A DNA stretch of 27,760 nt, taken from the NCBI GenBank assembly GCA_002314835.1, contig DCHM01000043.1, forward strand, positions 70,326 to 98,085. The letters are read 5' to 3'. Under the pieces are notes generated by a model. That model was not told the DNA's origin. It searched no databases and saw only the letters and a list, made by a program, of their open reading frames with translations. Every line of letters starts with the position of its first letter. The first letter of the stretch is position 1. The position numbers and the translations under genes were made by a program. This document shows positions 16,628 to 24,788 of the stretch, piece after piece. This DNA is from Clostridiales bacterium UBA1752. GTDB taxonomy: Bacteria > Bacillota > Clostridia > Oscillospirales > CAG-382.

Positions 16628-17491
16628 ATGTCAAAAAAGAAAAAGAAAGAAAAAGAGGGGCGCAGGATTCGTTCACTCGAACCCATCAATTACGTTTCAC
16701 CCTACATAATGCACTCCCGTCAGGACGCCACCAACTACATACACGACACCCTGCCTATCGCAGAAGCAGACGAATATATATTTCAAAAGCGTAAGGACGG
16801 GCTCAAGGGTTTTGGTATGATGCACGTCTTTATCGCGGCGTACGTGCGCACTATTTCGCAGTTCCCTGCCATAAACCGCTATCTGAGAGGGCAAAAGATT
16901 TATGCTCGCAACTGCATAGAGATAATGCTGACCATCAAAAAAGAAATGAAGCTCAACGGCGAAGAAACCGTGCTAAAGCTCTATTTCCCGCCCGACGCCA
17001 CCGCCGAGGAGGTCTATCAGATAGTCGAAAACACTATCAAAGAGGCCCGTATGGCAAAGAGCGATTTTGACGGTCTTGCAAAGGCACTGCACATCATCCC
17101 GGGCGTATTTCTCAAGTTTACTGTATGGCTTTTGAACCTCATGGACTATTTTGGCTTGATTCCGCGCAAGCTCACAAAGCTTTCGCCCTTCCACGGGTCT
17201 TTTGCCATCACAAACATGGCTTCGCTCGGCATACCGCCGATATATCATCATTTGTATAATTTCGGCAACATACCCGTGTTTTTGTCATTCGGCGCAAAAT
17301 ATACGGTCAACGAGCTGTCCGACGACGGCAGAGTTGTGCCCAATAAGTACATAGATTACAAAATCTGCGTAGATGAACGTATCACCGACGGCCATTATTA
17401 TGCACACGCGCTGAGGTTTTTGCGTTCAACGATGATGAACCCTTACGGACTTGACTTAAAGCCCGACAAAGTTATTAACGATATACCTTAA
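16628..17491 (+). CDS. Stand-alone 2-oxoacid dehydrogenase E2/CAT-fold acyltransferase homologue, catalytic His replaced
   Basis: The 287-residue protein resembles the catalytic domain of dihydrolipoyl acyltransferases (E2) and the related chloramphenicol acetyltransferase fold, but has no lipoyl or E1/E3-binding domain. An N-terminal Lys-rich tail (SKKKKKEKEG) is followed by FGMMHVFIAAYVRTISQFPAINRYL near 61-85, HGSFAITNMASLGIPPIYHHL near 194-214, and the C-terminal DERITDGHYYAHALRF near 249-264. In E2 enzymes the last motif is DHRVxDG with a catalytic histidine; here that position is E250, while D254 and G255 are kept. Classical acyl transfer is therefore doubtful unless another residue takes over. 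Uncharacterised stand-alone proteins of this kind occur in Firmicutes. A hairpin separates it from the downstream ABC pair. Confidence 0.75.
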   Translation: MSKKKKKEKEGRRIRSLEPINYVSPYIMHSRQDATNYIHDTLPIAEADEYIFQKRKDGLKGFGMMHVFIAAYVRTISQFPAINRYLRGQKIYARNCIEIMLTIKKEMKLNGEETVLKLYFPPDATAEEVYQIVENTIKEARMAKSDFDGLAKALHIIPGVFLKFTVWLLNLMDYFGLIPRKLTKLSPFHGSFAITNMASLGIPPIYHHLYNFGNIPVFLSFGAKYTVNELSDDGRVVPNKYIDYKICVDERITDGHYYAHALRFLRSTMMNPYGLDLKPDKVINDIP

Positions 17492-17497
17492 TTTAGC

Positions 17498-17523
17498 GTG
17501 CAGCATATCCGCTGCACCTTTTT
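17498..17523 (+). terminator. Short hairpin with T-run between E2-like gene and ABC pair
   Basis: A 7-bp GC-rich stem (GTGCAGC at 17498-17504 with GCTGCAC at 17511-17517) is followed by CTTTTT. No separate promoter is obvious before 17547, so it probably acts as a partial terminator that lowers expression of the exporter relative to the first gene. Confidence 0.65.
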
Positions 17524-17546
17524 ACAGATGATTTTGGGAGAAAGAA

Positions 17547-19337
17547 ATGTTAACGGGAAAGTATCTCAATAAATACTATGCCAAATACTGGTATTTATTT
17601 TTACTCGGCGTCATAGCGTTGCTCGCGGTTGACTACGTGCAGCTGTTTGAGCCCGAGTATCTCGGTCAGCTCGTTGACCACCTTACGGGTGGCATGATGG
17701 AGCTTGACTTTATAGGCGATATTTGCGTCAAATTGCTGTTTGTCGCCGCTGTTATGTTTGCAGGCCGTATGCTGTGGAGATATACGCTTTTTAACGCTTC
17801 GCAGCGCATTGAGGCAGGCGTCCGCAGAGAAATGTTTGTCAAAGCCGAGAGGCTGGCACCGCAGTATTATCACGACACCAAGGTCGGCTCGATAATGTCG
17901 TGGTTTACCACCGACCTCGAGACGCTCGAGGAATACCTCGGCATCGGCACCGTGCAGATGGTTGACGCTTTTTTTCTCGGCATACTCGTCATAGTCAAGA
18001 TGATAAAGATGGACTGGGTGCTGTCGGTTTTTGCCTTTGTGCCTATGATTTTGATTATTATTTGGGGCGCACTTGTAGAAAAGTTTATGGCGATGAAATG
18101 GGAACAGCGCCAAAAAGAATACGACCGCCTTTACGACTTTGCACAGGAAAATTTTACCGGCATCCGCGTTATCAAGGCGTTTGTTAAGGAAACGTCCGAA
18201 ATCCACGCTTTTGCCAAGGTCGCAAAAAAGAATAAGGATACCAACGTGTCTTTCGTGCGCGTTTCGGTGTTTTTTGACGTAGTGATAGAGCTGATTATAG
18301 CCGCTATCGTGGCACTGCTCATAGGCTTTGGCTCGTGGTTTGTCTATGCGTACGTAAGCGGCGAAGCCGTCACGATATTCGGTCACGCCATCGAGCTTAC
18401 ACCGGGCGAGCTAATCACATTCCTCGGATATTTTGACACTCTGATATGGCCGCTTATCGCCATGGGCTCGCTCGTCACGATGTATAGCCGCGCACGCACG
18501 TCCTATAAGCGCGTAGAGGCGTTTCTCGACGCCAAGGAGGACGTACAAAGTCCCGCAAACGCCGTCAAGCTGCAAAACGTCAAGGGCGAGATAGAGTTTA
18601 AAAACCTCACCTTCGGCTATCCCGGCAAGGAAATAAACGCGCTTAATGACGTATCTTTTAAGATAAACGCAGGCGAAACGATAGGAGTTGTAGGTCGTAT
18701 CGGCAGGGGCAAATCGACTATCGTTTATCTGCTCTGCAGGATGTATAATGTACCTAAGGGCACGGTATTCGTTGACGGCAACGACATCATGGATTGCGAT
18801 ATCGAGAGCCTCAGGGATAACGTCGCCGTCGTGCCGCAGGACAACTTCCTTTTTTCGAGCACGGTTGGCGAAAACATAGCTTTTTCGGACAAAAACGCAT
18901 CCAAAGAGAGCATTGAGGACGCGGCAAAGTTTGCCGACGTTCATGACAATATCACTGCGTTTAAGGACGGCTACGACACCGTAACCGGCGAGCGCGGCGT
19001 CACGCTCTCGGGCGGACAAAAGCAGCGCGTTTCGCTGGCTCGCGCCTACCTTAAGGACGCGCCTATCATGATACTCGACGACTCGGTTTCCGCCGTGGAC
19101 GTCAAGACCGAGGAAACGATACTCAAAAATATCAAAGAAAACCGCGCCGGCAAGACTACCATAGTTATCGCTTCGCGCGTTTCGACCGTACAGCACATGA
19201 ACCGCATACTCGTCCTCAGCAACGGCGGCATGGAGGCTTTTGACACTCCCGAGAGGCTTGCCGAGATTTCGCCCACTTACCAAAAGATGGTTTATCTCCA
19301 GGAGCTCGAAGCCGAAGTGAAAGGAGGTAACGCGTAA
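17547..19337 (+). CDS. ABC exporter half A (heterodimeric, degenerate ATP-site Walker B and H-loop)
   Basis: This 596-residue half transporter has six hydrophobic segments (about 1-325) and a C-terminal ATPase domain. Walker A GRIGRGKST is near 383-391, the Q-loop in VPQDNFLFSS near 430, the signature LSGGQKQR is canonical near 487-494, but Walker B reads IMILDDSVSAVD with Asp instead of the catalytic Glu near 512, and the H-loop reads ASRVST with Ser instead of His near 542. These are the hallmark changes of the non-hydrolytic subunit of heterodimeric exporters such as BmrC or TM287. The downstream gene overlaps its stop by one base (TAATG). GGGAGAAAG precedes the ATG. The substrate is unknown; multidrug or lipid export are usual roles. 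Confidence 0.94.
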   Translation: MLTGKYLNKYYAKYWYLFLLGVIALLAVDYVQLFEPEYLGQLVDHLTGGMMELDFIGDICVKLLFVAAVMFAGRMLWRYTLFNASQRIEAGVRREMFVKAERLAPQYYHDTKVGSIMSWFTTDLETLEEYLGIGTVQMVDAFFLGILVIVKMIKMDWVLSVFAFVPMILIIIWGALVEKFMAMKWEQRQKEYDRLYDFAQENFTGIRVIKAFVKETSEIHAFAKVAKKNKDTNVSFVRVSVFFDVVIELIIAAIVALLIGFGSWFVYAYVSGEAVTIFGHAIELTPGELITFLGYFDTLIWPLIAMGSLVTMYSRARTSYKRVEAFLDAKEDVQSPANAVKLQNVKGEIEFKNLTFGYPGKEINALNDVSFKINAGETIGVVGRIGRGKSTIVYLLCRMYNVPKGTVFVDGNDIMDCDIESLRDNVAVVPQDNFLFSSTVGENIAFSDKNASKESIEDAAKFADVHDNITAFKDGYDTVTGERGVTLSGGQKQRVSLARAYLKDAPIMILDDSVSAVDVKTEETILKNIKENRAGKTTIVIASRVSTVQHMNRILVLSNGGMEAFDTPERLAEISPTYQKMVYLQELEAEVKGGNA

Positions 19338-21169
19338 TGGAATATGAAGAATTAGACGAAAAAGAGCGTCTAAAAGGCGACGTCAAGATACCCACGCGCG
19401 TCCTCTTTAAGCGCACTCTCGCGTACGTAAAGCCTGAGATAAAAGGCTTTGTCTTTGCAGGATTACTCATACTGCTCAATATCGTTTTTGACATCCTGCT
19501 GCCGCTCATCATCAAGGCTATAACCCAAAACCTCACTTCGGGCACGTTTGACCTGCCTTGGTTCGGCACGATAGCAGGTGCGGATATGAGCAAGGTCGGC
19601 ATTTGCATCGCTTATATCGTAGCATTGACGGTCACGTATTTTGCAGTCAGCGTGCTGAATAACGTATTTTTGTACTTTGAGTCGATGATACTGCAAAAGA
19701 GCGGTCAAAGCATAATCTATAACCTGCGCATGGACGTCTTTAAGCACATCGAGGGTATGAGCCAAAATCAGTTTACCGAAATGCCCGTCGGTTCGCTCGT
19801 TACCAGAGTGGCAAACTATACTCAGTCGATGAGTGACCTGTTTACCAACGTTATAGTCAGCGTCATACGCAACCTGCTAACCATAGTCGGCGTTTACGCC
19901 ATTATGTTTGCCATCAACGTGCAGATGTCGCTGTTTATGCTGATACCTCTCGTGCTGATATTCGTTTCGTCGCTGTTTTTCCGCAAATACGTCGGCAAGG
20001 CTTTTAGACACGAGCGCAAGACGGTCTCGGATATCAATGCGTTTTTGAATGAAAATCTGAGCGGCATGAAGATAACTCAGATATTTAATCAGCAGGAGCG
20101 CAAGGCATCGGAGTTTGACGTCAAAAACGACGCCAAGCGCAAGGCTTCGTGGCGCGTAATACTCGGCTTTGGCGTTTACCGTCCTCTCGTAACCTTTATC
20201 TACGTTTCGTCGCTCGCGATGATGTTTTGGGTAGGGGCGTCGATAGGTCTGAGCGGTGCCGAAATCGTAGCGTTTTACTATTACCTCGGCAAGTTCTTTC
20301 ACCCTGTCGAGCAGCTTGCCGACCAGCTCAATAATATCGAAAAAGCAATGTCTGCCTCCGAGCGTCTGTTTAACCTTATGGACGTTCAGCCCGAGGTCAG
20401 AGACCTCCCCGACGCTATAGACGTAGATAAGTTTGAGGGCAGGATAGAGTTTAAAAACGTATGGTTCGCTTACGAAAAAGACGACTGGATACTAAAGGAC
20501 GTCTCTTTTGTCATCGAGCCGAGACAGACCTGCGCCTTTGTCGGTGCAACTGGTGCAGGCAAGACCACGATTCTCTCGCTCATAGTCAGAAACTACGAGA
20601 TACAAAAAGGTCAGATACTCATAGACGGCATCGACATCGCACACATCAAGATAAAGTCGCTCCGCAGGGCAATAGGTCAGATGCTACAGGACGTATTCCT
20701 ATTCAGCGGCACGGTCAAGAGCAACATTTCGCTTCACGACGACACGATAAGTGACGACGCTATCAAGGATGCCTGCAGATACGTCAACGCCGATTCGTTT
20801 ATCGAAAAGCTACCCAAGGGATATGACGAAGAGGTTATTGAGAGGGGCGAAAACTTTTCGCAGGGGCAGCGTCAGCTGATGTCCTTTGCGCGCACGGTAC
20901 TGCACGACCCTCAGATATTGATACTCGACGAAGCAACCGCAAACATCGACACCGAAACCGAGGTTTTGATACAGGAATCTCTCGAAAAAATCCGCAACAT
21001 CGGCACTATGCTCGTCGTTGCCCACAGATTATCGACCATACAGCACGCAGACCAGATAATAGTGCTGCAAAACGGTGAAATCATCGAGCACGGCAATCAT
21101 CAGGAGCTCTTGTCACACCACGGCTATTATTACAAGCTGTATCAGCTGCAGTTTGAAAATAAAGCGTAG
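19337..21169 (+). CDS. ABC exporter half B (heterodimeric, degenerate signature motif)
   Basis: The 610-residue partner has an extended N-terminal tail of about 30 residues, six hydrophobic segments to about residue 340, and a nucleotide-binding domain with Walker A GATGAGKTT near 402-410, LQDVFLFSG near 450-458, a degenerate signature FSQGQRQL near 507-514, a canonical Walker B ILILDEATANID near 529-540, and AHRLST near 561-566. The changes complement half A: its Walker B glutamate and H-loop histidine pair with the intact LSGGQ of half A to form one hydrolytic site, while its FSQGQ faces the degenerate residues of half A. A strong AAAGGAGGT at 19321-19329 and the 1-bp stop/start overlap secure equal expression. 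Confidence 0.95.
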   Translation: MEYEELDEKERLKGDVKIPTRVLFKRTLAYVKPEIKGFVFAGLLILLNIVFDILLPLIIKAITQNLTSGTFDLPWFGTIAGADMSKVGICIAYIVALTVTYFAVSVLNNVFLYFESMILQKSGQSIIYNLRMDVFKHIEGMSQNQFTEMPVGSLVTRVANYTQSMSDLFTNVIVSVIRNLLTIVGVYAIMFAINVQMSLFMLIPLVLIFVSSLFFRKYVGKAFRHERKTVSDINAFLNENLSGMKITQIFNQQERKASEFDVKNDAKRKASWRVILGFGVYRPLVTFIYVSSLAMMFWVGASIGLSGAEIVAFYYYLGKFFHPVEQLADQLNNIEKAMSASERLFNLMDVQPEVRDLPDAIDVDKFEGRIEFKNVWFAYEKDDWILKDVSFVIEPRQTCAFVGATGAGKTTILSLIVRNYEIQKGQILIDGIDIAHIKIKSLRRAIGQMLQDVFLFSGTVKSNISLHDDTISDDAIKDACRYVNADSFIEKLPKGYDEEVIERGENFSQGQRQLMSFARTVLHDPQILILDEATANIDTETEVLIQESLEKIRNIGTMLVVAHRLSTIQHADQIIVLQNGEIIEHGNHQELLSHHGYYYKLYQLQFENKA

Positions 21170-21172
21170 AAA

Positions 21173-22156
21173 GTGAAAACCGACGTGATTGACGATTTTT
21201 TGAGACTTTTCGGCGTGAGTGATTACGACAGTGAGCGCATCGCGGAGCACGACGGCGGACGCAACTCTGTGTTTGCTCTTGCCAAAGACGGCAAACGCAG
21301 ATACGTTTTGCGCCTTTGCTCGCTCGGAGACCGCACCGAGGAGGATTACCGCGCGGAAACCGAGTTTGTGCGCTATCTATCTGCCTCGGGTGCGCCCGTG
21401 GCAAACTGCGTTTTGTCGGCTCGCGGCAGGGCAGTGGAAAAAATCGGTGAAACGTACGCGTGTATGTTTGATTATGCGTCCGGCTTGCTGATATCCGACA
21501 ACGGGTATAAATACCGTGACGGAGCACCTCTGAGTGAGTATTTTTATAACACCGGCAAGGCGCTCGGCGCTATACACCGAGCTTCAAAATCGTATCGCTC
21601 TGATTGTATGCGCAAAAGCTTTTTTGACAGATTTAATGCCGGATACGTTGAAGCTTTGATACCGGACTGCTACCGAGAACTAAAGGATGCTATCGGGGAC
21701 AGGCTCGCACGGCTCGCTGCATTGCCCAAAACAAACGATAATTTCGGGACGGTGCATTTTGACTTTAACGACGGCAATTATCACGTCGATATGACGACGG
21801 GCAAAATCACGGTGTTTGATTTTGACAACGCCCTGCGATTCTTTTATATGTTTGACGTCGCGACGCTGTGGATTAACGGCACGGGTTGGTATCAAAACGA
21901 AAAAGACGCCATAAAGCGTGCCGAAGGCATAAAAACGTATTTTGACACCGTTTTGCAGGGCTATCTTACAGAGACCGATTTGCCGCATGATATGCTCGCA
22001 CAGCTGCCGCTGTTTATCGATGCGGTATTGGTCGAAAACGTTACCGACGCGTTTGAAACCGCATTGCGTAGCGGCAGTGCGGTAGATAAAGACGAGATTG
22101 CCGACGCGGCAGAATGCCTTGTAAATAATATACCTTACGCAGGATTTTTTGAGTAA
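21173..22156 (+). CDS. APH/choline-kinase-fold phosphotransferase
   Basis: The 327-residue protein belongs to the aminoglycoside phosphotransferase/homoserine kinase-like fold. The Brenner-type catalytic motif reads HFDFNDGN at 195-202 (H195, D197, N202), and the metal-binding Asp is in TVFDFDNA near 213-220. An N-terminal lobe carries a GGRNSVFAL nucleotide loop near 27-35 and RYVLRLCS with a candidate ATP-binding strand, but the usual lysine is replaced by Arg in that strand. It starts at GTG, 3 bp after the exporter stop, with little ribosome binding site, so coupling to the ABC genes is likely. It ends 2 bp before the convergent PLP enzyme. The phosphorylated substrate is unknown; sugars, amino alcohols or antibiotics are possibilities. 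Confidence 0.85.
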   Translation: MKTDVIDDFLRLFGVSDYDSERIAEHDGGRNSVFALAKDGKRRYVLRLCSLGDRTEEDYRAETEFVRYLSASGAPVANCVLSARGRAVEKIGETYACMFDYASGLLISDNGYKYRDGAPLSEYFYNTGKALGAIHRASKSYRSDCMRKSFFDRFNAGYVEALIPDCYRELKDAIGDRLARLAALPKTNDNFGTVHFDFNDGNYHVDMTTGKITVFDFDNALRFFYMFDVATLWINGTGWYQNEKDAIKRAEGIKTYFDTVLQGYLTETDLPHDMLAQLPLFIDAVLVENVTDAFETALRSGSAVDKDEIADAAECLVNNIPYAGFFE

Positions 22157-22158
22157 AG

Positions 22159-23256
22159 CTACACGTTAAGCATATTGAGCAGTTCTGTAGTCAAATCTTC
22201 GATGCTCTCTATGCCGACCGACAGCCTCAGCAGTCCCGGGGTGATGCCGAGAGAGGCTTTTTCACTTTGGGAGAGTGAAGCGTGCGTCTGCGAATACGGA
22301 TGCGTTATCAGCGAGCGCGTGCCTCCGAGGCTCTCCGCAAACTTTATTATTTCGCCGCCATTCAGTATGGCGGCTGTTTTTGTTTCGTCCGCGAGTCTGA
22401 AAGAAATCATACCGCCCGACGCCTTTGCCTGCTTTTGCTGTATCTGATTGTCGGCAGGATAATAGACCTCGCTGACCGCAGGGTGCATTTTAAGCACTCG
22501 GCAAAGCTCCTCTGCGTTGTAGCAGTGCTTATCTATGCGCAGGGGCAGGGTTTGGATGCCGCGTTGAACGAGATAACAGTCAAACGGCGACAGTCCCGTG
22601 CCGGTAGTCGAGATAATCAGCTTTAGTCTTTCGGCAGTATAAACGTCGCTCGTTATTATCGCACCTGCCGTGACGTCGTGATGACCGCTAAGATACTTGG
22701 TTGCCGAATGCAGCACTATGTCGGCTCCGAGCGAGAGCGGATTTTGCAGATACGGCGTCATAAATGTGTTGTCAACCGCAAAAAGCACGCCCTTTGACGC
22801 GCAAAACGCGGCGGTTTTTTGGATGTCCGTGACGTCAAGCAGCGGATTTGACGGCGTTTCGATGAGCAACAGTGCCGCACCGTCGAGCGCCGACGACAGC
22901 GCGTAAGTGTCGGTAGGGTCCGTAAACTCAAACTTTACGTCAAACCCTGCAAAAATCTTTTGTGCCAGCCTTATACTGCCTCCGTAACTGCCGCTGCCGA
23001 CGACGCATTTGTCGCCTGCCTTGAGCAGCATAAACAGCGCGCTGACTGCCGCGAGCCCAGAGCAAAAGGCAAATGCGTATTTGCCGCCCTCGAGCTTTGC
23101 CAGCGTGCCTTGCAGCTCGTCGCGTGTGGGGTTTTTTACTCGCGAGTAGGAATAATCGCCGCCTCCTTCAAAGGTCGAGGAGAGATAAATCGGCGGCACT
23201 ACCGCGCCAAACGCACTGCCGCCCGTCATTACGCAATCGGTCTCAAAATCAAACAT
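22159..23256 (-). CDS. Trans-sulfuration PLP enzyme (cystathionine gamma-synthase/beta- or gamma-lyase family)
   Basis: The 365-residue protein is a Cys/Met-metabolism PLP enzyme. Visible landmarks are SYSRVKNPTRDELQ with Y37 and R39, which bind the cofactor phosphate of the neighbouring subunit, FCSGLAAVSA near 64-73, SGSYGGSIR with the stacking Y91, ETPSNPLLDV, the cofactor aspartate D162 in VDNTF, the PLP lysine K187 in HSATKYLSGHHDVTAGA, and ESLGGTRSLITHP near the C-terminus. Whether it makes cystathionine, cleaves it, or acts as methionine gamma-lyase cannot be decided. It is slightly shorter than the common 380-400 residues. GGAGG precedes the ATG, but the start codon sits in a perfect hairpin. 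It follows the NlpC/P60 gene by 50 bp with no recognisable own promoter. Confidence 0.9.
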   Translation of the reverse strand: MFDFETDCVMTGGSAFGAVVPPIYLSSTFEGGGDYSYSRVKNPTRDELQGTLAKLEGGKYAFAFCSGLAAVSALFMLLKAGDKCVVGSGSYGGSIRLAQKIFAGFDVKFEFTDPTDTYALSSALDGAALLLIETPSNPLLDVTDIQKTAAFCASKGVLFAVDNTFMTPYLQNPLSLGADIVLHSATKYLSGHHDVTAGAIITSDVYTAERLKLIISTTGTGLSPFDCYLVQRGIQTLPLRIDKHCYNAEELCRVLKMHPAVSEVYYPADNQIQQKQAKASGGMISFRLADETKTAAILNGGEIIKFAESLGGTRSLITHPYSQTHASLSQSEKASLGITPGLLRLSVGIESIEDLTTELLNMLNV

Positions 23257-23292
23257 GGCATATACCTCCGTCTAAGGAAAGTATATGCCATG
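23254..23292 (-). promoter_or_regulatory. Start-codon hairpin in the leader of the trans-sulfuration gene
   Basis: A perfect 12-bp inverted repeat, CATGGCATATAC (23281-23292 read on the minus strand) and GTATATGCCATG (23254-23265), surrounds a 15-nt loop. The start codon is within the 3' arm and the CGGAGG ribosome binding site is at the loop-stem junction, so folding should reduce translation. As an alternative it is the weak terminator of the upstream gene, since TTTGATTTTG follows. Confidence 0.7.
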
Positions 23293-23306
23293 TAAAATAA
23301 TATGTG

Positions 23307-24722
23307 TTATTTTATTTCAAGGCTGCCGATGTTTTTAAAGATTATGATGATTTCGTCATCAAAACACGGATCTTGAAATTTGACAAACTCAACCGGCTCG
23401 GTGACGAGCTTTGCTATACGGCTGTCGAGCTTATACAGTCCGAGGCGGTATCTGCCGAGACATATTTTGTCGGTGCTGTTTACGGAGCCGTCGCCGTTGA
23501 TGTCGCCGTATCTGACTACGGTTACAGCCGCCGCGCCTGCGCTCGTGGAATATACTATGTAGTCGCCCGTGGCAAAATATCCGCTCTTTTTGATTTCTCC
23601 GTCCTGCGAGTAAACCTTCATATTAGACGAATTGCGGAGTATGGACGAAAGGCTCGACACCTTTACGTCCTTTGTCAGCACGAGACATCCGTAATCTATA
23701 TCTACCGTCGCCGACTGAGACCGTGACGAAAACTTTGCCAGATCGTCGCCGGTTTCCGAAACGACTATCGTGTAGTCGATAAGCTGTCCTTTACAGCTCA
23801 ATAGCACAATGTCTCTGCCTGCGCCGAGTGCAACGGGGGTGCAGAGGGTAAATGCACTGCGCGTCAGTGCGGTAGTGCCGTCGCTGTAGGTTATCTCGAT
23901 TTCGAGACCTGCGGTGTTTATCGGTTCGCCACTGACGTAATAATATTTGTACGGCAGAGAAACAATCTCTGCGGACAGGACGTTTTTGCTTGACAGTGAC
24001 TGAGTAGTCATACCGCCGCCTGCGGTATAAGCGTAGGTGCAATATTTCAGTCTGACGTAGCCCGAAGTTGAGTAAAAACGGGTTTTGCCCCAGATTTCGC
24101 CGTTTCTTTCTACAGTTGATTCGATAGCGAGTGCGGTATCGGCGGCGATGTTCATAAGGCTTTCGCCTGCGGGCTCGTCGTATAGCTTTAATATCTCGTT
24201 GCTGCGGTAAACGTCGCCTACGAGTATATCGCTTTGCAGTATGTAAGTGCCCGTCGGCTTGATACCTGCCTGCCAGCCCCAACCGATGTAGAGGTCCCAA
24301 AAGTTAGTTGAAATCTCGCTCTCGACTACTCTGTGCAGAGCGTGAATCATGCGGTTGTTGCCGAGATATATGCCGACGTGACCGTACGAGGTAGCGTTAA
24401 AATACAAAACCGCACCGACCGGGATGTTTTCGCGCGAGGTCGAAACAATCCACTTTTGGCTTGCTTCCTTTGCACTGTAAACGCCTACGTCCTGCTCTAT
24501 GCCTGCCGCTTCAAAGCAGACGCGCACGAATCTCTGGCAATAGCCGTTGTAAGCGCGCGAGCCGATTTTGGCTCTGGCGTAAGCAATGACGATATCGACC
24601 TGATTAGAGGTTTCATCTATATATTCTGTTGTAACATCGTCTGCACTACAATATATGGCAAAAAGCGACAGAATCATCGCTATTGCCAGCAAAGTGCAGA
24701 TGAGACGCTTTGACAGATTCAT
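23307..24722 (-). CDS. Secreted NlpC/P60-type cell-wall hydrolase with Ig-like and dockerin-like modules
   Basis: The 471-residue protein begins with a signal peptide (about 1-27, likely cut near YCSA/DD). An NlpC/P60-like cysteine peptidase domain follows (about 38-160) with nucleophile C62 in NGYCQRFVRVC, H114 in SYGHVGIYLG and possible third residues in HALH at 127-130; such enzymes cut peptidoglycan peptides. After it come an SH3-like region near 165-235, a bacterial Ig-like stretch with YYVSGEPINTAGLEI and ITYSDGTTAL near 262-284, and a dockerin-like calcium loop GDINGDGSVNSTDKICLGRY near 406-425. Only one such repeat is clear, whereas dockerins usually have two. A consensus promoter and AAAGGA ribosome binding site precede it; it is encoded between mnmA and the PLP gene on the same strand. 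Confidence 0.82.
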   Translation of the reverse strand: MNLSKRLICTLLAIAMILSLFAIYCSADDVTTEYIDETSNQVDIVIAYARAKIGSRAYNGYCQRFVRVCFEAAGIEQDVGVYSAKEASQKWIVSTSRENIPVGAVLYFNATSYGHVGIYLGNNRMIHALHRVVESEISTNFWDLYIGWGWQAGIKPTGTYILQSDILVGDVYRSNEILKLYDEPAGESLMNIAADTALAIESTVERNGEIWGKTRFYSTSGYVRLKYCTYAYTAGGGMTTQSLSSKNVLSAEIVSLPYKYYYVSGEPINTAGLEIEITYSDGTTALTRSAFTLCTPVALGAGRDIVLLSCKGQLIDYTIVVSETGDDLAKFSSRSQSATVDIDYGCLVLTKDVKVSSLSSILRNSSNMKVYSQDGEIKKSGYFATGDYIVYSTSAGAAAVTVVRYGDINGDGSVNSTDKICLGRYRLGLYKLDSRIAKLVTEPVEFVKFQDPCFDDEIIIIFKNIGSLEIK

Positions 24723-24759
24723 CTCAAAATATCCTTTTGCCCAAAATAATGTATTTTAC

Positions 24760-24788
24760 ATTATAATATAAAACGCCTTGCTTGTCAA
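24760..24788 (-). promoter_or_regulatory. Consensus promoter of the NlpC/P60 gene
   Basis: On the minus strand, exact TTGACA (24783-24788), 17-bp spacer and exact TATAAT (24760-24765). The -35 box lies inside the hairpin that ends mnmA. Confidence 0.9.

Noticed and set aside
18411..19283. 290-residue minus-strand frame opposite the ABC exporter ATPase domain
   Set aside because: The plus strand encodes Walker A, LSGGQ and Walker B here; the opposite frame shows no domain.
23229..23291. 20-codon upstream frame overlapping the start of the trans-sulfuration gene
   Set aside because: It has no ribosome binding site of its own and arises because the hairpin arm duplicates the ATG context; kept only as a remark in the hairpin finding.
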